DNA from: Verrucomicrobiota bacterium
GTDB taxonomy: Bacteria > Verrucomicrobiota > Verrucomicrobiia > Verrucomicrobiales > DEV007
Length of the DNA stretch: 5,971 bases
NCBI GenBank assembly: GCA_013152075.1
Contig: JAADHD010000244.1
Location: 1 to 5,971 of the forward strand
Reading direction: 5' to 3'
Under the pieces are notes generated by a model. That model was not told where the DNA came from. It searched no databases and saw nothing but the letters and a program-made list of their open reading frames with translations. The position numbers and the translations under genes are program-made. Positions 4,808-5,971 of the stretch are shown in pieces (position 1 is the first letter of the stretch; each line of letters opens with the position of its first letter).

Positions 4808-5971
4808 ATGAATAAGACATTATCCTCCCTGGTCTGCTGCCTGATGCTGGCGCTGATCGTCGCACGCATAGAAGTTTCGGCGAAGCCGGATGAGACAAGT
4901 CGGCCTAACATCCTGATCATCCTCACCGATGACATGGGTTATGGCGATGTCACCGCCCTCAATAGCGACAGCAGAATCCCCACCCCCAACCTGGATCGGC
5001 TGGCAAAAGAAGGCCTGAGTTTCACCGACGCCCACTCCTCGGGGTCTTACTGCGTCCCCTCCCGCTACGGCCTGTTGACTGGTCGGTACATGTGGCGCAC
5101 CCGGCTGGGATCGGGCGGCAACCTCGCCAACTTTGGCGGCACCCTGATCGAACCGGGCCGAAAAACGATCGCGGATATCCTCCATGACGAAGGATACTAC
5201 ACTGGATTGGTCGGCAAATGGCACCAGGGCATCGATTGGAAACTGCACGATGATAAAAGCGTGCGCGAAGCCATACAGGTGGATCCAAACTACCAGGATT
5301 TTCAAAACATCGACTTCGCCTCACCCGTCCTGAAAGGGCTCAATGATTACGGATTCGACTACTCCTTCGCCACTAACGGATCAGCGGAAATGAACCCCTG
5401 CACCTTCATAGAGAACAACCGAGCTATGCTTATTCCCACCCTCTCCTCCCAGCAGGCAAAGAAAAAGTATGGCGAATGGTATGGCCGGGACGACAACATC
5501 ATTGCCGAGGGCTACACCATGGACCGTCTCATTCCGACTCTGTCAAAAAAGGCCTGCGATTTTGTCGAGATGGCAACCCGCACCAAACCCGATCAACCCT
5601 TCTTCCTCTATTATGCGATGACGACGCCGCATAACCCGATCGTCCCCAATAAGGAATTTGTCGGGAAAAGCCGCGCCGGGGCATACGGGGATTTTGTCGT
5701 CGAACTCGACCACCATGTCGGCAAGCTTCTGCGCAAAATAGACGAACTCGGAATCGAAAAAAATACAATCGTCATCTTCACCAGTGACAACGGACCGGTC
5801 AATCGCACCAAGGGGTATCGAGAAAAGTGGGTCAGAGGCGACACTTCCATTTACGGGCACGACAGCAACGGACCTTTCAGCGGCTGGAAAGGCGGATTGC
5901 AGGAGGGCGGACACCGTGTGCCGTTCTTTGTCCGCTGGCCCGAAAAAATTAAATCGGGCGAGAGTTGTGCA
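4808..5971 (+). CDS. Secreted type I (formylglycine) sulfatase, 3' end beyond window
   Basis: The frame stays open for 388 codons to the window edge, so the C-terminal part is missing. It begins with a Sec-type signal peptide (hydrophobic stretch about 8-19, likely cleavage after V-S-A25), so the enzyme acts outside the inner membrane, removing sulfate esters. Active-site landmarks in order: D41-D42 in LTDDMGYGD (calcium ligands), C82-V-P-S-R86 followed by T91-G-R (C82 is converted to formylglycine), GKWHQG with K137 and H139, TPH275NP, TSD327-N328-G (calcium ligands), and GWK361GGLQEGGHRVPF. The set is complete, so an active S1-family sulfatase is expected, provided the genome has a formylglycine-generating enzyme; none lies in this window. 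The substrate cannot be told, but marine or gut polysaccharides are common for this family. The ATG is fixed by an in-frame TAG at 4796-4798 and a weak AGGT ribosome site. Confidence 0.93.
   Translation, partial: MNKTLSSLVCCLMLALIVARIEVSAKPDETSRPNILIILTDDMGYGDVTALNSDSRIPTPNLDRLAKEGLSFTDAHSSGSYCVPSRYGLLTGRYMWRTRLGSGGNLANFGGTLIEPGRKTIADILHDEGYYTGLVGKWHQGIDWKLHDDKSVREAIQVDPNYQDFQNIDFASPVLKGLNDYGFDYSFATNGSAEMNPCTFIENNRAMLIPTLSSQQAKKKYGEWYGRDDNIIAEGYTMDRLIPTLSKKACDFVEMATRTKPDQPFFLYYAMTTPHNPIVPNKEFVGKSRAGAYGDFVVELDHHVGKLLRKIDELGIEKNTIVIFTSDNGPVNRTKGYREKWVRGDTSIYGHDSNGPFSGWKGGLQEGGHRVPFFVRWPEKIKSGESCA

Noticed and set aside
5022..5914. Several minus-strand open frames opposite the sulfatase.
   Set aside because: The plus-strand frame carries every sulfatase active-site motif in order, while the antisense frames have low-complexity, arginine-rich content and no domain.

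Overview
The window looks like a chromosomal segment of a bacterium from the Planctomycetota/Verrucomicrobiota group. The clues are a Tat-exported DUF3500-type protein, the remains of a Tat-signal Gfo/Idh/MocA dehydrogenase of the kind abundant in these phyla, and a secreted formylglycine-dependent sulfatase. Shine-Dalgarno sequences are weak or absent in front of nearly every gene. The assignment rests on protein content only, so phylum level is a moderate-confidence inference. No phage, transposase, CRISPR, rRNA or tRNA is visible.

Layout, left to right. (1) Bases 246-1226, plus strand: exported DUF3500-like protein of unknown function. (2) Bases 1245-1718, minus strand, converging on it with an 18-base gap: a dehydrogenase remnant whose N-terminal quarter is joined in frame to its C-terminal tail, with the middle missing. 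(3) Bases 1736-1883: a spacer rich in palindromes, ending in copy 1 of a 35-base repeat. (4) Bases 1900-2553, minus strand: a VapBC (FitAB-like) toxin-antitoxin operon. Its promoter has TTGACA and TAGATT boxes 17 bases apart, a perfect 16-base palindrome fills the spacer, and the start codon lies where transcription should begin, so the mRNA is probably leaderless. (5) Bases 2637-2671: copy 2 of the 35-base repeat, in the same orientation, so the toxin-antitoxin operon is bracketed by direct repeats. (6) Bases 2787-3431, minus strand: TruC-type tRNA pseudouridine synthase, followed by a short hairpin. (7) Bases 3432-3770: non-coding. (8) Bases 3771-4631, plus strand: sodium/bile-acid-symporter-family transporter with its Na+ ligands in place. 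(9) Bases 4808-5971, plus strand: sulfatase, cut by the window edge.

The genes do not form one pathway. The functional units are the toxin-antitoxin operon, the tRNA-modification gene, and perhaps a loose pairing of exported sulfatase and organic-anion transporter. The most notable signals are the internally deleted dehydrogenase, the compact leaderless vapBC control region and the direct repeats around it. I see no convincing evidence of a wholly new multi-gene system.
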